From positions 1-10,376 of the forward strand of contig JBJXHC010000067.1 of assembly GCA_046160825.1 (NCBI GenBank): 10,376 nucleotides of DNA, written 5' to 3'. Made by a program: the position numbers and the translations under genes. Under the pieces are notes generated by a model that was not told the DNA's origin, did no database searches, and saw only the letters and a program-made list of their open reading frames with translations. This document shows positions 1-5,969 of this stretch, piece after piece; the first letter of the stretch is position 1; each line of letters begins with the position of its first letter. The DNA comes from JBJXHC01 sp046160825. Its GTDB lineage: Bacteria > Bacteroidota > Ignavibacteria > UBA10030 > UBA6906.

Positions 1-1
1 C

Positions 2-307
2 GGACAGGAGACACGCATCATCCTCATTGGTGATGGAGATTTTGCACTCGACCAATATCTCGGGAACCGCGACAATCTCACCATTTTCGCTAACATCATG
101 GACTACATGGTGGATGACGCCGGATTGATTACCATCCGAAGCAAAGAGGTTACCTCACCGCCGCTGGATCAGCTTTCTGATGGAACAAAGAAACTGGTGA
201 AGTACGGTAACCTTGCGCTACCACCGGTCCTTGTCCTGCTGTTCGGATTGTTCCGCTGGAGAATGCGGAAAGCGCGCAAGAAAGCAATGGAACTCGTCAA
301 GGCATAA
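2..307 (+). CDS. gldG: GldG-family ABC transporter auxiliary protein, C-terminal fragment (5' end outside window)
   Basis: The reading frame is open from the left edge (position 2) to TAA at 305-307, giving about 101 residues of the C-terminus. The fragment starts in a Rossmann-like stretch (ILIGDGDFALDQYLGNRDN) and continues with an N-rich helix and the conserved IRSKEVTSPPLDQLSDGTKK segment. It ends with one membrane helix (about LALPPVLVLLFGLFRW) and a short basic tail. This is the usual end of GldG-type proteins (ABC-type uncharacterised transport / gliding-motility auxiliary component), where a large extracytoplasmic domain is closed by a C-terminal TM helix. By family knowledge, the protein works with a GldF-like permease and GldA-like ATPase, which should lie to the left of this window. 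It is probably translationally coupled to the DUF4340 gene that starts 3 bp after its stop. GldG homologues are common in non-gliding bacteria, so gliding itself is not implied. Confidence 0.82.
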   Translation, partial: GQETRIILIGDGDFALDQYLGNRDNLTIFANIMDYMVDDAGLITIRSKEVTSPPLDQLSDGTKKLVKYGNLALPPVLVLLFGLFRWRMRKARKKAMELVKA

Positions 308-310
308 GTC

Positions 311-1207
311 ATGAATAAGAATTCTCTCGTTCTCATCGCAATCGTCGCCATTCTCGGCATCGCTGCCTACCTCGTTCTCCAACGCCCCGGCGAGTCCAGT
401 GTATCGGAAGAGACCGGCCAAAAGCTTGCATCATATGATTCTCTCGCAGTTGACAAGATCGAAATCAAAGCCGGGTCAAATTACGTGGTGATGGAGAAGC
501 AGGCGGGAAAATGGATGATCGTTCAACCAATCTCCTATCCCGCAGATCAAACGGCTATAACGACGGCCATAGGCAAAGGTGCAACTGTTTTGTTGACAAG
601 TCTGATTTCATCGAACCCGGAGAAACAAGGAGTATTCCAGGTGGACAGTAGCGCAGGAACTCTCGTGCGAATTTTTGAGAAGGGATCCGAGAAGGCGGCG
701 TTTCGTATCGGCAAACCTGGCAGCACATTTACCGAGACGTATGTGCGTGAAGAAAACTCAAACGATGTCTATCTTGCAAATGAGATGCTGACGTACACAT
801 TCAACAAACAGGTGAAGGATTGGAGAGACAAGACAATCTTCTCGGCCATGTCGGAGAGCATCCAGTCCGTTTCGTTTCAATATGGAGATACGGCATTCGT
901 TCTGACACGGCAGGACACCACATGGAAGATTGACGAAGCCGTCGCCGCCGCGACAACGATGACGTCCTTCCTCGGATCGCTCTCGAATTTCCTCTCTGAC
1001 GATTTTGTTGATTCGAGCCTTGCTTCACCTCCGCAACTGATTGCAACCATCGTAGTTGACGGCGTGCAGATTCGGTTTCATCACGAGAATGAAGCCGCGA
1101 GTTATTTTGTGCAGACTTCCCGGTCCCCTCAATGGTTCAGCGTACAGCAATGGAGAGTGAACCAGGTGTTGAAGAGGAAGAGGGACTTCGTCGGGATAGC
1201 ATCGTAG
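311..1207 (+). CDS. DUF4340 domain-containing membrane-anchored protein
   Basis: 298 residues. An N-terminal membrane anchor (about residues 5-23) is followed by an extracytoplasmic domain. Seen motifs match DUF4340: YPADQTAITTAI near 76-87, the strongly conserved SSNPEKQGVFQVD near 100-112, an F.IGKPG...TYVR block at about 131-146, VYLAN near 153-157, and DWRDKTIF near 170-177. DUF4340 genes usually sit directly after gldG-like genes in ABC-transporter cassettes of unknown substrate, and here the start is 3 bp after the upstream stop. The end of the upstream gene supplies a weak AAGG ribosome site. The molecular role is unknown; by context it is an accessory, periplasm-facing component of the same transporter. 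Transcription probably ends at the hairpin just downstream. Confidence 0.9.
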   Translation: MNKNSLVLIAIVAILGIAAYLVLQRPGESSVSEETGQKLASYDSLAVDKIEIKAGSNYVVMEKQAGKWMIVQPISYPADQTAITTAIGKGATVLLTSLISSNPEKQGVFQVDSSAGTLVRIFEKGSEKAAFRIGKPGSTFTETYVREENSNDVYLANEMLTYTFNKQVKDWRDKTIFSAMSESIQSVSFQYGDTAFVLTRQDTTWKIDEAVAAATTMTSFLGSLSNFLSDDFVDSSLASPPQLIATIVVDGVQIRFHHENEAASYFVQTSRSPQWFSVQQWRVNQVLKRKRDFVGIAS

Positions 1208-1233
1208 GCTTATCTCTTATCAGCACAATAGAA

Positions 1234-1270
1234 AACGGTCGCCAGAATGTTCTCCGGCGACCGTTCTTGT
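1234..1270. terminator. Bidirectional intrinsic terminator between convergent genes
   Basis: A perfect 10-bp inverted repeat AACGGTCGCC (1234-1243) / GGCGACCGTT (1256-1265) encloses a 12-nt loop. T-rich sequence follows on the plus strand (TTCTTGTTTT) and on the minus strand (TTTTCTATTG). It lies between the stop of the DUF4340 gene (1207) and the stop of the minus-strand DUF6600 gene (1295), so it can end transcription from both sides. Confidence 0.8.
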
Positions 1271-1294
1271 TTTCAGGGGGATTCTATTTGTTGA

Positions 1295-2479
1295 CTACTT
1301 TCTCTCCCGTCCACGCGAAGAATTTTCCCGTTTGTTACGGTCGGGGGAGGATTCCTGTCTTCGTACAGTTCGCTCAGGAGCAGTGGATCGCATTTGCTCG
1401 CGTTGCGGCTTGCTCTTCTCCATTGATTCCCGCCGTTGTCCGCGTTCATCGCGTTGTTGTGGCTGGCGATTGATGGCTTCGGGTTTTCTTGCTTGTGTGT
1501 CACGTTGCGGTTGAACCGATCCACGATCAGGTTGCCGCGACTCCTCACGTCGAATCTCCGGACGCTGCGTGCTTTTCTCCCGTTCTGTAACACGACGATC
1601 TGCATCCGTCTTGCGTATGGTGCCGTCGTCTGAATCCCGCACGCGCCCGTCAATCCGCTTTGTGTCCAGTACTATTCGACGATCATTCTCACGAACACGT
1701 TCGGGTCGTTCCCCATCATTACCACTTCGATCATCAAATCGTGGACGGTATGTTTCAATCCGCTCGCTATCACCGTTGCGGACGACGCGTTCGCCCTGAT
1801 CGTCACGGTCTGCTATCTCTGATCTCTCAATACGCACCTTGCCGCGGCGTTCAACATCTTCCCGTCCCGGCCCGTTACTCACAATGCGATCTCTTACATA
1901 ACGCACGTTGCCTGACGTTCGCGTCCGGCCGATATACCGCCTGTTGTCATCCGAACGATACACATAGCGATTCACCGATGGGGATGCAATGTACCCACAG
2001 TCGACGAATGACCACCAGTGATGCGGCGTTGACCAGTGCGTTGCGTAATGAATTCCTCTGTGAATGCTGAACACCGCATACGGCCCGAGAGGTGCCCATC
2101 CGATATGGTCACCACCGTACCGCCACTCTACCCACGCGGGAGCCCAGTCGTATCCTGGGATCCACATCCAGCCATAAAATTCATCGTAATACCACCGACC
2201 ATAATGATAGGTCGCCCAACCCCACGGCTCGGCGGAAACCCAATACCAACCGTCATCCGTCCATGCCCAGCGACCGACGGTGTATGGACGCCAGCCGTGC
2301 TCTACACGTCCCGGACGCCACGCATAAACATCACGGTCAACCAAAATCCATTCGCCCTGAGAATCGAGCGATGAATAAAATACCCCGAAGGAAACTCCGT
2401 GCTGAGAGTGCGGCATATTTGCCGTTGCGCCGGAATGAAGAAGCACCACGGCACAACCCAAGAGAAGAAGCTTTTTCAT
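1295..2479 (-). CDS. DUF6600-type secreted/envelope protein with Trp-rich repeats and Arg-rich disordered tail
   Basis: 394 residues. A signal peptide covers about 1-20 (MKKLLLLG...GATA). Residues about 50-135 form a Trp/Gly/Tyr-rich domain with two tandem roughly 25-residue units: GWRPYTVGRWAWTDDGWYW (from 62) and GWATYHYGRWYYDEFYGWMW (from 87). These are followed by WAPAWVEWRYGG and VGWAPL-type endings (HIGWAPLGP), the pattern of DUF6600 proteins. From about 175 to the end the sequence is low-complexity, with many Arg, Glu, Asp, Gln and Ser, no hydrophobic core and no T9SS sorting domain. It is therefore probably disordered and highly charged. The start is supported by GGAGGA (2486-2491) six bases before ATG. 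A sigma-54-like promoter lies just upstream. Function is unknown; an envelope or nucleic-acid/polyanion-binding role for the basic tail would be conjecture. Confidence 0.85.
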   Translation of the reverse strand: MKKLLLLGCAVVLLHSGATANMPHSQHGVSFGVFYSSLDSQGEWILVDRDVYAWRPGRVEHGWRPYTVGRWAWTDDGWYWVSAEPWGWATYHYGRWYYDEFYGWMWIPGYDWAPAWVEWRYGGDHIGWAPLGPYAVFSIHRGIHYATHWSTPHHWWSFVDCGYIASPSVNRYVYRSDDNRRYIGRTRTSGNVRYVRDRIVSNGPGREDVERRGKVRIERSEIADRDDQGERVVRNGDSERIETYRPRFDDRSGNDGERPERVRENDRRIVLDTKRIDGRVRDSDDGTIRKTDADRRVTEREKSTQRPEIRREESRQPDRGSVQPQRDTQARKPEAINRQPQQRDERGQRRESMEKSKPQREQMRSTAPERTVRRQESSPDRNKRENSSRGRERK

Positions 2480-2489
2480 TGTACATCCT

Positions 2490-2545
2490 CCACGATTATT
2501 GCGTCAGCTACAACAGGGCAAGGGACATGCCAAGCAGAATCGTGG
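2490..2545. repeat. 8-bp inverted repeat flanking the putative sigma-54 promoter
   Basis: CCACGATT (2490-2497) and its exact complement AATCGTGG (2538-2545) lie on either side of the -24/-12 element, 40 bp apart. It could be a pair of regulator half-sites, a long leader hairpin, or chance. The short length keeps confidence low. Confidence 0.3.
2516..2533 (-). promoter_or_regulatory. Putative sigma-54 (-24/-12) promoter for the DUF6600 gene
   Basis: On the minus strand the sequence reads TTGGCATGTCCCTTGCCC. The invariant GG and GC pairs are exactly 12 positions apart, as in the RpoN consensus TGGCACG-N4-TTGCW. Within that core there are two differences (C to T, and the final W to C). Counting from the -12 element, the start of transcription would be about 2506, giving a roughly 27-nt leader that contains the GGAGGA ribosome site. 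Location and spacing are what a real promoter would have. No enhancer-binding regulator is encoded in the window. Confidence 0.6.
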
Positions 2546-2627
2546 GAATCTGTATCGATTACGAATGGTGTGGATCAGAGATTGTCTACTTTTGTAGGCA
2601 GGCGGATTGGTTAGAACACAAAAGGAG

Positions 2628-3542
2628 TTACGCCGGGGGATTCAGCAGATACGCCATAACGCCTTTCTGGACGTGCAAACGGTTCTCTGCCTGATGAAGC
2701 ACGACGGAATTCTTTCCATCAATAACTTCGCGCGTGATTTCCTCACCTCGCTTTGCAGGCAAACGATGCATGACAATACTGTCTGGTTTGGTGTGTTTCA
2801 TCAACGCGGCATTCACTTGATATGGTTTGAATGCCAACTGGTGTGTCGCAGCATCCCCTTCTGCCGCAGGCGCGGACCAAACGTCGGTATAAACAACGTC
2901 GGCGGCTTGCACTGCCTCAATCGGATCATGAATAATCTCTATCCGACTAATACCGGCACCACGGGCTTGGTCAAGAATCAGCGGGTGGGGTTCATGCCCG
3001 GGAGGAACAGCCGCGACAAAGTTGAGCGGGAATTTCTCCGCAAGCTCCAGCCACGAATTCACGATATTATTCCCCTCACCGATAAATACAATGCGCGTTG
3101 AAGCGGTAAACCTGTTTAACTCTTGCAGGGTGAAGGCATCTGCAAGTATCTGGCAGGGATGTACGAGGTCGGTCATGGCGTTGATCACGGGAACGGTTGC
3201 ACTCTCCGCGAGTTGTATCAGCGTCTGGTGGCGCGTTGTCCGTGCAATAATCAGTTCATTGTAGCGCGAAAGCACGGATGCGATATCATGCACGGATTCC
3301 CGCGTCGCCAGACCAATCGTCTCCTGTTGCAGGAAAATCGGGTGACCGCCCAGTTGGGCAACACCAACCTCGAACGATACGCGTGTGCGGAGTGACTCCT
3401 TCTCAAAAATCAGGGCCGCGCTTTTGTGGATCAGCGAACGCACGTCCTGCATATCGCCACGCTTCAGGCGGCGGGCCAATGAGAAAATATCGGACAACTG
3501 CTCCCGTGTCCACAGGGAGAATGATGTGAGATCGCGCTTCAT
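2628..3542 (-). CDS. argF: Ornithine carbamoyltransferase-like enzyme (atypical active-site motifs)
   Basis: 304 residues from the ATG at 3542, the usual length for the family. Ornithine carbamoyltransferase makes citrulline from carbamoyl phosphate and ornithine in cytosolic arginine synthesis. Seen: the carbamoyl-phosphate loop SLRTR (50-54, usually STRTR), RTTRH (101-105), HPCQILAD (128-135), the YTDVW segment (218-222), and RLPAKRGEEIT (260-270) followed by VIDG and a C-terminal NRLHVQKGVM. Two key places differ. The HCLP motif whose Cys contacts ornithine reads HRLP (R260), and the usual SMG loop after TDVW reads SAPAAEGD. The overall family is clear, but substrate specificity (ornithine, an acylated ornithine, or another amine) is open. 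I chose M22 of the longer frame because it aligns with normal family starts. The extension up to TTG at 3605 gives an unrelated hydrophobic stretch and runs up to the upstream terminator. No clear Shine-Dalgarno precedes 3542. It follows the E1 gene but is separated from it by two hairpins, and no other arginine gene is in view. Confidence 0.85.
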   Translation of the reverse strand: MKRDLTSFSLWTREQLSDIFSLARRLKRGDMQDVRSLIHKSAALIFEKESLRTRVSFEVGVAQLGGHPIFLQQETIGLATRESVHDIASVLSRYNELIIARTTRHQTLIQLAESATVPVINAMTDLVHPCQILADAFTLQELNRFTASTRIVFIGEGNNIVNSWLELAEKFPLNFVAAVPPGHEPHPLILDQARGAGISRIEIIHDPIEAVQAADVVYTDVWSAPAAEGDAATHQLAFKPYQVNAALMKHTKPDSIVMHRLPAKRGEEITREVIDGKNSVVLHQAENRLHVQKGVMAYLLNPPA

Positions 3543-3605
3543 GTCTTGAACCAGGGTGAGAAGAGAATAAACTGTGGGAACCAATGTAGAAAAAAGGAGT
3601 GTCAA

Positions 3606-3640
3606 AAACCAAAAGCGGGACTTCTCTCCAGTCCCGCTTG
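3606..3640 (-). terminator. Intrinsic terminator (second of two) downstream of the E1 gene
   Basis: A perfect 10-bp stem AAGCGGGACT (3613-3622) / AGTCCCGCTT (3630-3639) has a 7-nt loop. Read on the minus strand it is followed by TTGGTTTTTG. It separates the E1 gene from the carbamoyltransferase gene. Confidence 0.78.
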
Positions 3641-3653
3641 AACAGTGTTGGGA

Positions 3654-3690
3654 CAGAAAAGCCCTTCTCGATTCTCCGGGAAGGGCTTTC
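3654..3690 (-). terminator. Intrinsic terminator (first of two) downstream of the E1 gene
   Basis: A 10-bp stem AAAGCCCTTC (3658-3667) / GAAGGGCTTT (3680-3689) has a 12-nt loop. On the minus strand the stem ends in CTTTTCTGT. It lies 27 bp after the E1 stop codon. The plus-strand side is also T-rich (CGTTTT), but no plus-strand gene enters from that direction. Confidence 0.75.
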
Positions 3691-3715
3691 GTTTTACGGG
3701 TTTCGGAATGGGCCC

Positions 3716-5809
3716 TCAGAAGTTGGCAAGTTTCCTCGCTGCTTCAAAGACATCCGCTTCCTGGACGAGGATTTCATGCTCAAGGATGCGGGAGAATGGC
3801 ACCGGTGTATCCTTCGAGCCAAGCCGACTCACCGGTGCATCAAGAAAGCTGAACGCATGCTCTGCGATGTAACTGGCAACCTCGCCGCCGAATCCTCCGG
3901 TAAGCTTGTCTTCGTGAACGACAAGCGCGCGGCCTGTTTTCTTCACACTCTCAAGAACAGCTTCTTTGTCCCATGGCGCGAGTGACCGAAGATCCACCAC
4001 CTCAACACTCACACCTTCATCTGCAAGTTTTTGTGCTGCGCGGAGTGACCAGTGTACGGTCGTTCCGTACGAAATGATGGAAAGATCAGTACCCTCACGA
4101 CGGATGCGCGCCTTGCCAAATGGCACATAGTATGTGTTGCCGGGGTTTGCTGCTTTCACAAAAAATTGGTTGTAAAGGAACTTTGGCTCAAGGAAAAGCG
4201 TCACCCCGCGGTTGCGCATGCCAGCACGCAACATCCCGACTGCATCATCGGCAAAGGCGGGAACAACCACGCGCAGCCCTGGCAGCGATGTGAATACCGC
4301 CTCAAGGTTCTGCGAATGATACAACCCGCCGCCAATGTAACCACCGGAGGCAAGACGAATAACAATATTCGGGGCAAACTGGCCGTTGGTGCGGTAGTAG
4401 TCATGTGAGCACTCAATCAACTGTTCCATTGCAGGCCAGAAGTAATCCGCAAACTGCCCACCTTCGATCACCACCCAAATATCTTCCCTGTAACGTGAGA
4501 AGCCGTTGGCTGTTCCCACAATAAAATCTTCGGCAATCGGTGCATTGAATACGCGCTCACGCCCGAATTCCTGCTGCATCCCCTTCGTGACATTAAAGAC
4601 CCCGCCCTTTTCCTTGGAGGCAACATCCTGTCCCCAGAGAAATGTGTTGGGATTGTAACGGAACTCCGCTTTCAGCGTTTCATTAATCGCTTCGCGTAAC
4701 GAGAGCTGATGTTCCATATCCGGATTGGATGGAAGTTGCGTCGTTACATCGGATGGTATGACTTCATCCGGTACGACGTACAATGCGGCGGTTTTCGGAT
4801 CGGGATCAGGTGATGCCTCGACGCGAGCGGCCGTCTCCTCAAGCTCTTGTTTGTTCTTCTCCTCAATATCAGCAAGGTCGGCCTCCGTAAAAACTTCTTC
4901 CTTGATAAGGTATGCTCGAAAACGTTTCAGTGGATCAAATGTTTTGGCTTGTTCGATCTCTTCTTTCGGTCGATAGAGATCCTGACGATCGGAATTGCTG
5001 TGCGAATTGATGCGGACGCAATCGGCATGGAGAAGAGCCGGGCCATCACCCGTGCGGATATAGTCAAGGGCTTCTTGCATCCCACGCCATGAGTCGAAGA
5101 CATTCGTCCCGTCGCACTTTACAATCCTGAGATTCAGCAGGCCGGAAAAGTTGTCTGCAACGCAGGGGTTAACTGAGCCTTCGCTAATCGGTACCGAGAT
5201 GCCGTACTTGTTATTCTGGATAACGAAAACCACGGGAAGACGTTCCCTCGCAGCGCCAGCCATTGCTTCAAACACATATCCCTCAGACGCGGCGGAATCA
5301 CCGAAGCTGGCAAAGGCAACCTCGTCGCCACTATAACGACGGATGGCGCGCGCAACACCGGTTGCATGGAGCGCATGGTTGCCTGTCGCCGATGAAACAT
5401 TCTGAATTCTGATGGAGGGCTTTGCAAGATGGTTGCTCATATGCCGACCGCCTGACGCGACATCTCCCGCCTTGGAGATGCCATTCATGATAATCTCCTC
5501 GACAGTAAGTCCCGCCGCAAGGCCGGTCAGCAAATCGCGATAGTATGAAAAGAGGAAATCCTTGCCCTGCCGGAATGAAAGTCCGAGGATGAGCTGGATG
5601 CCGTCATGACCAACGAATGAGGAATGATATGACCATCCCTTGCCCTGCTTCACATAATTTTCGGCCTTGGCGTCGAGCAGCCGACCGAGATGCATCACCT
5701 GATACCAACGATTCAGCGTAATCTTGTGAACGGAAATACCCTGATCGTCAAGACCGATGTCGGAGGTTTTTATGTCGATGGGGGTAACAACGCTGTCTTC
5801 TGCAGCCAT
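3716..5809 (-). CDS. Fused E1 alpha/beta thiamine-diphosphate 2-oxoacid dehydrogenase
   Basis: 697 residues, equal to an E1 alpha plus an E1 beta in one chain. The alpha half (about 30-310) has the substrate-channel/phosphorylation-loop region around GGRHMSNHLAK (120-130). Its thiamine-diphosphate/Mg motif GDSAASEG (170-177) ends in NN (199-200), and SHSNSDRQDLYR follows at 269-280. A charged linker (about 311-365) leads to the beta half: SLREAINETL (370-379), the catalytic-glutamate motif NAPIAED (422-428, E427), QFADYFWPA (452-460), GLYHSQNLEA (495-504) and the C-terminal transketolase domain with VVHEDKLTGGFGGEV (630-644). Family knowledge: E1 decarboxylates a 2-oxoacid and passes the acyl group to lipoyl-E2. 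Fused forms of this type are usually annotated as branched-chain 2-oxoacid or generic dehydrogenase E1, and the substrate cannot be fixed from sequence. No E2 or E3 gene is adjacent. The start is supported by AGGAAG (5815-5820) five bases before ATG, and a sigma-70-like promoter lies upstream. Confidence 0.93.
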   Translation of the reverse strand: MAAEDSVVTPIDIKTSDIGLDDQGISVHKITLNRWYQVMHLGRLLDAKAENYVKQGKGWSYHSSFVGHDGIQLILGLSFRQGKDFLFSYYRDLLTGLAAGLTVEEIIMNGISKAGDVASGGRHMSNHLAKPSIRIQNVSSATGNHALHATGVARAIRRYSGDEVAFASFGDSAASEGYVFEAMAGAARERLPVVFVIQNNKYGISVPISEGSVNPCVADNFSGLLNLRIVKCDGTNVFDSWRGMQEALDYIRTGDGPALLHADCVRINSHSNSDRQDLYRPKEEIEQAKTFDPLKRFRAYLIKEEVFTEADLADIEEKNKQELEETAARVEASPDPDPKTAALYVVPDEVIPSDVTTQLPSNPDMEHQLSLREAINETLKAEFRYNPNTFLWGQDVASKEKGGVFNVTKGMQQEFGRERVFNAPIAEDFIVGTANGFSRYREDIWVVIEGGQFADYFWPAMEQLIECSHDYYRTNGQFAPNIVIRLASGGYIGGGLYHSQNLEAVFTSLPGLRVVVPAFADDAVGMLRAGMRNRGVTLFLEPKFLYNQFFVKAANPGNTYYVPFGKARIRREGTDLSIISYGTTVHWSLRAAQKLADEGVSVEVVDLRSLAPWDKEAVLESVKKTGRALVVHEDKLTGGFGGEVASYIAEHAFSFLDAPVSRLGSKDTPVPFSRILEHEILVQEADVFEAARKLANF

Positions 5810-5852
5810 TACTTCTTCCTGGAATATTCACAAAACTCAACGGGGCATTGTC

Positions 5853-5881
5853 AATATAGCTTTTCTGAAAGAGACAATCAA
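5853..5881 (-). promoter_or_regulatory. Sigma-70-like promoter for the E1 gene
   Basis: On the minus strand TTGATT (5876-5881) is followed by a 17-bp spacer and TATATT (5853-5858), each four or five of six to consensus. The predicted start is near 5846, leaving a leader of about 37 nt with the AGGAAG ribosome site. The spacing is ideal. The housekeeping promoter of this lineage may differ from the E. coli consensus. Confidence 0.5.
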
Positions 5882-5899
5882 CGAAAGCCACTTCCAAGA

Positions 5900-5934
5900 G
5901 CGCAATGAAAATGCCGGGGTATAAGCCCGGCATT
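5900..5934 (-). terminator. Intrinsic terminator downstream of the LamG/T9SS gene
   Basis: A perfect 9-bp stem AATGCCGGG (5910-5918) / CCCGGCATT (5926-5934) has a 7-nt loop and is followed on the minus strand by TTCATTG. It lies 35 bp after the stop of the LamG/T9SS gene. The T-run is short, so termination may be incomplete. Confidence 0.65.
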
Positions 5935-5969
5935 AGGAATGAGGAACCAACGCGATAACGAGGGTGGGA

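Noticed and set aside
2585..2600. Small hairpin GTCTAC-TTTT-GTAGGC after the carbamoyltransferase gene
   Set aside because: The stem is six pairs including a wobble and no T-run follows on the minus strand, so it is not a convincing terminator.
1660..2694. Long plus-strand reading frames (1660-2070, 2092-2694) opposite the DUF6600 gene
   Set aside because: They lack recognisable domains or ribosome sites and run antisense to a gene with a clear signal peptide and family motifs. The skewed Arg-rich codon use of that gene explains open antisense frames.
3543..3605. TTG start at 3605 giving a 21-residue extension of the carbamoyltransferase
   Set aside because: The extension does not resemble the family, begins next to the upstream terminator tail and has no ribosome site; the ATG at 3542 matches usual family starts.
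3600..3605. Perfect TTGACA on the minus strand as a -35 box for the carbamoyltransferase gene
   Set aside because: At 17 bp spacing the next hexamer is GGTTCC, and TATTCT lies 30 bp away, so no acceptable -10 exists.
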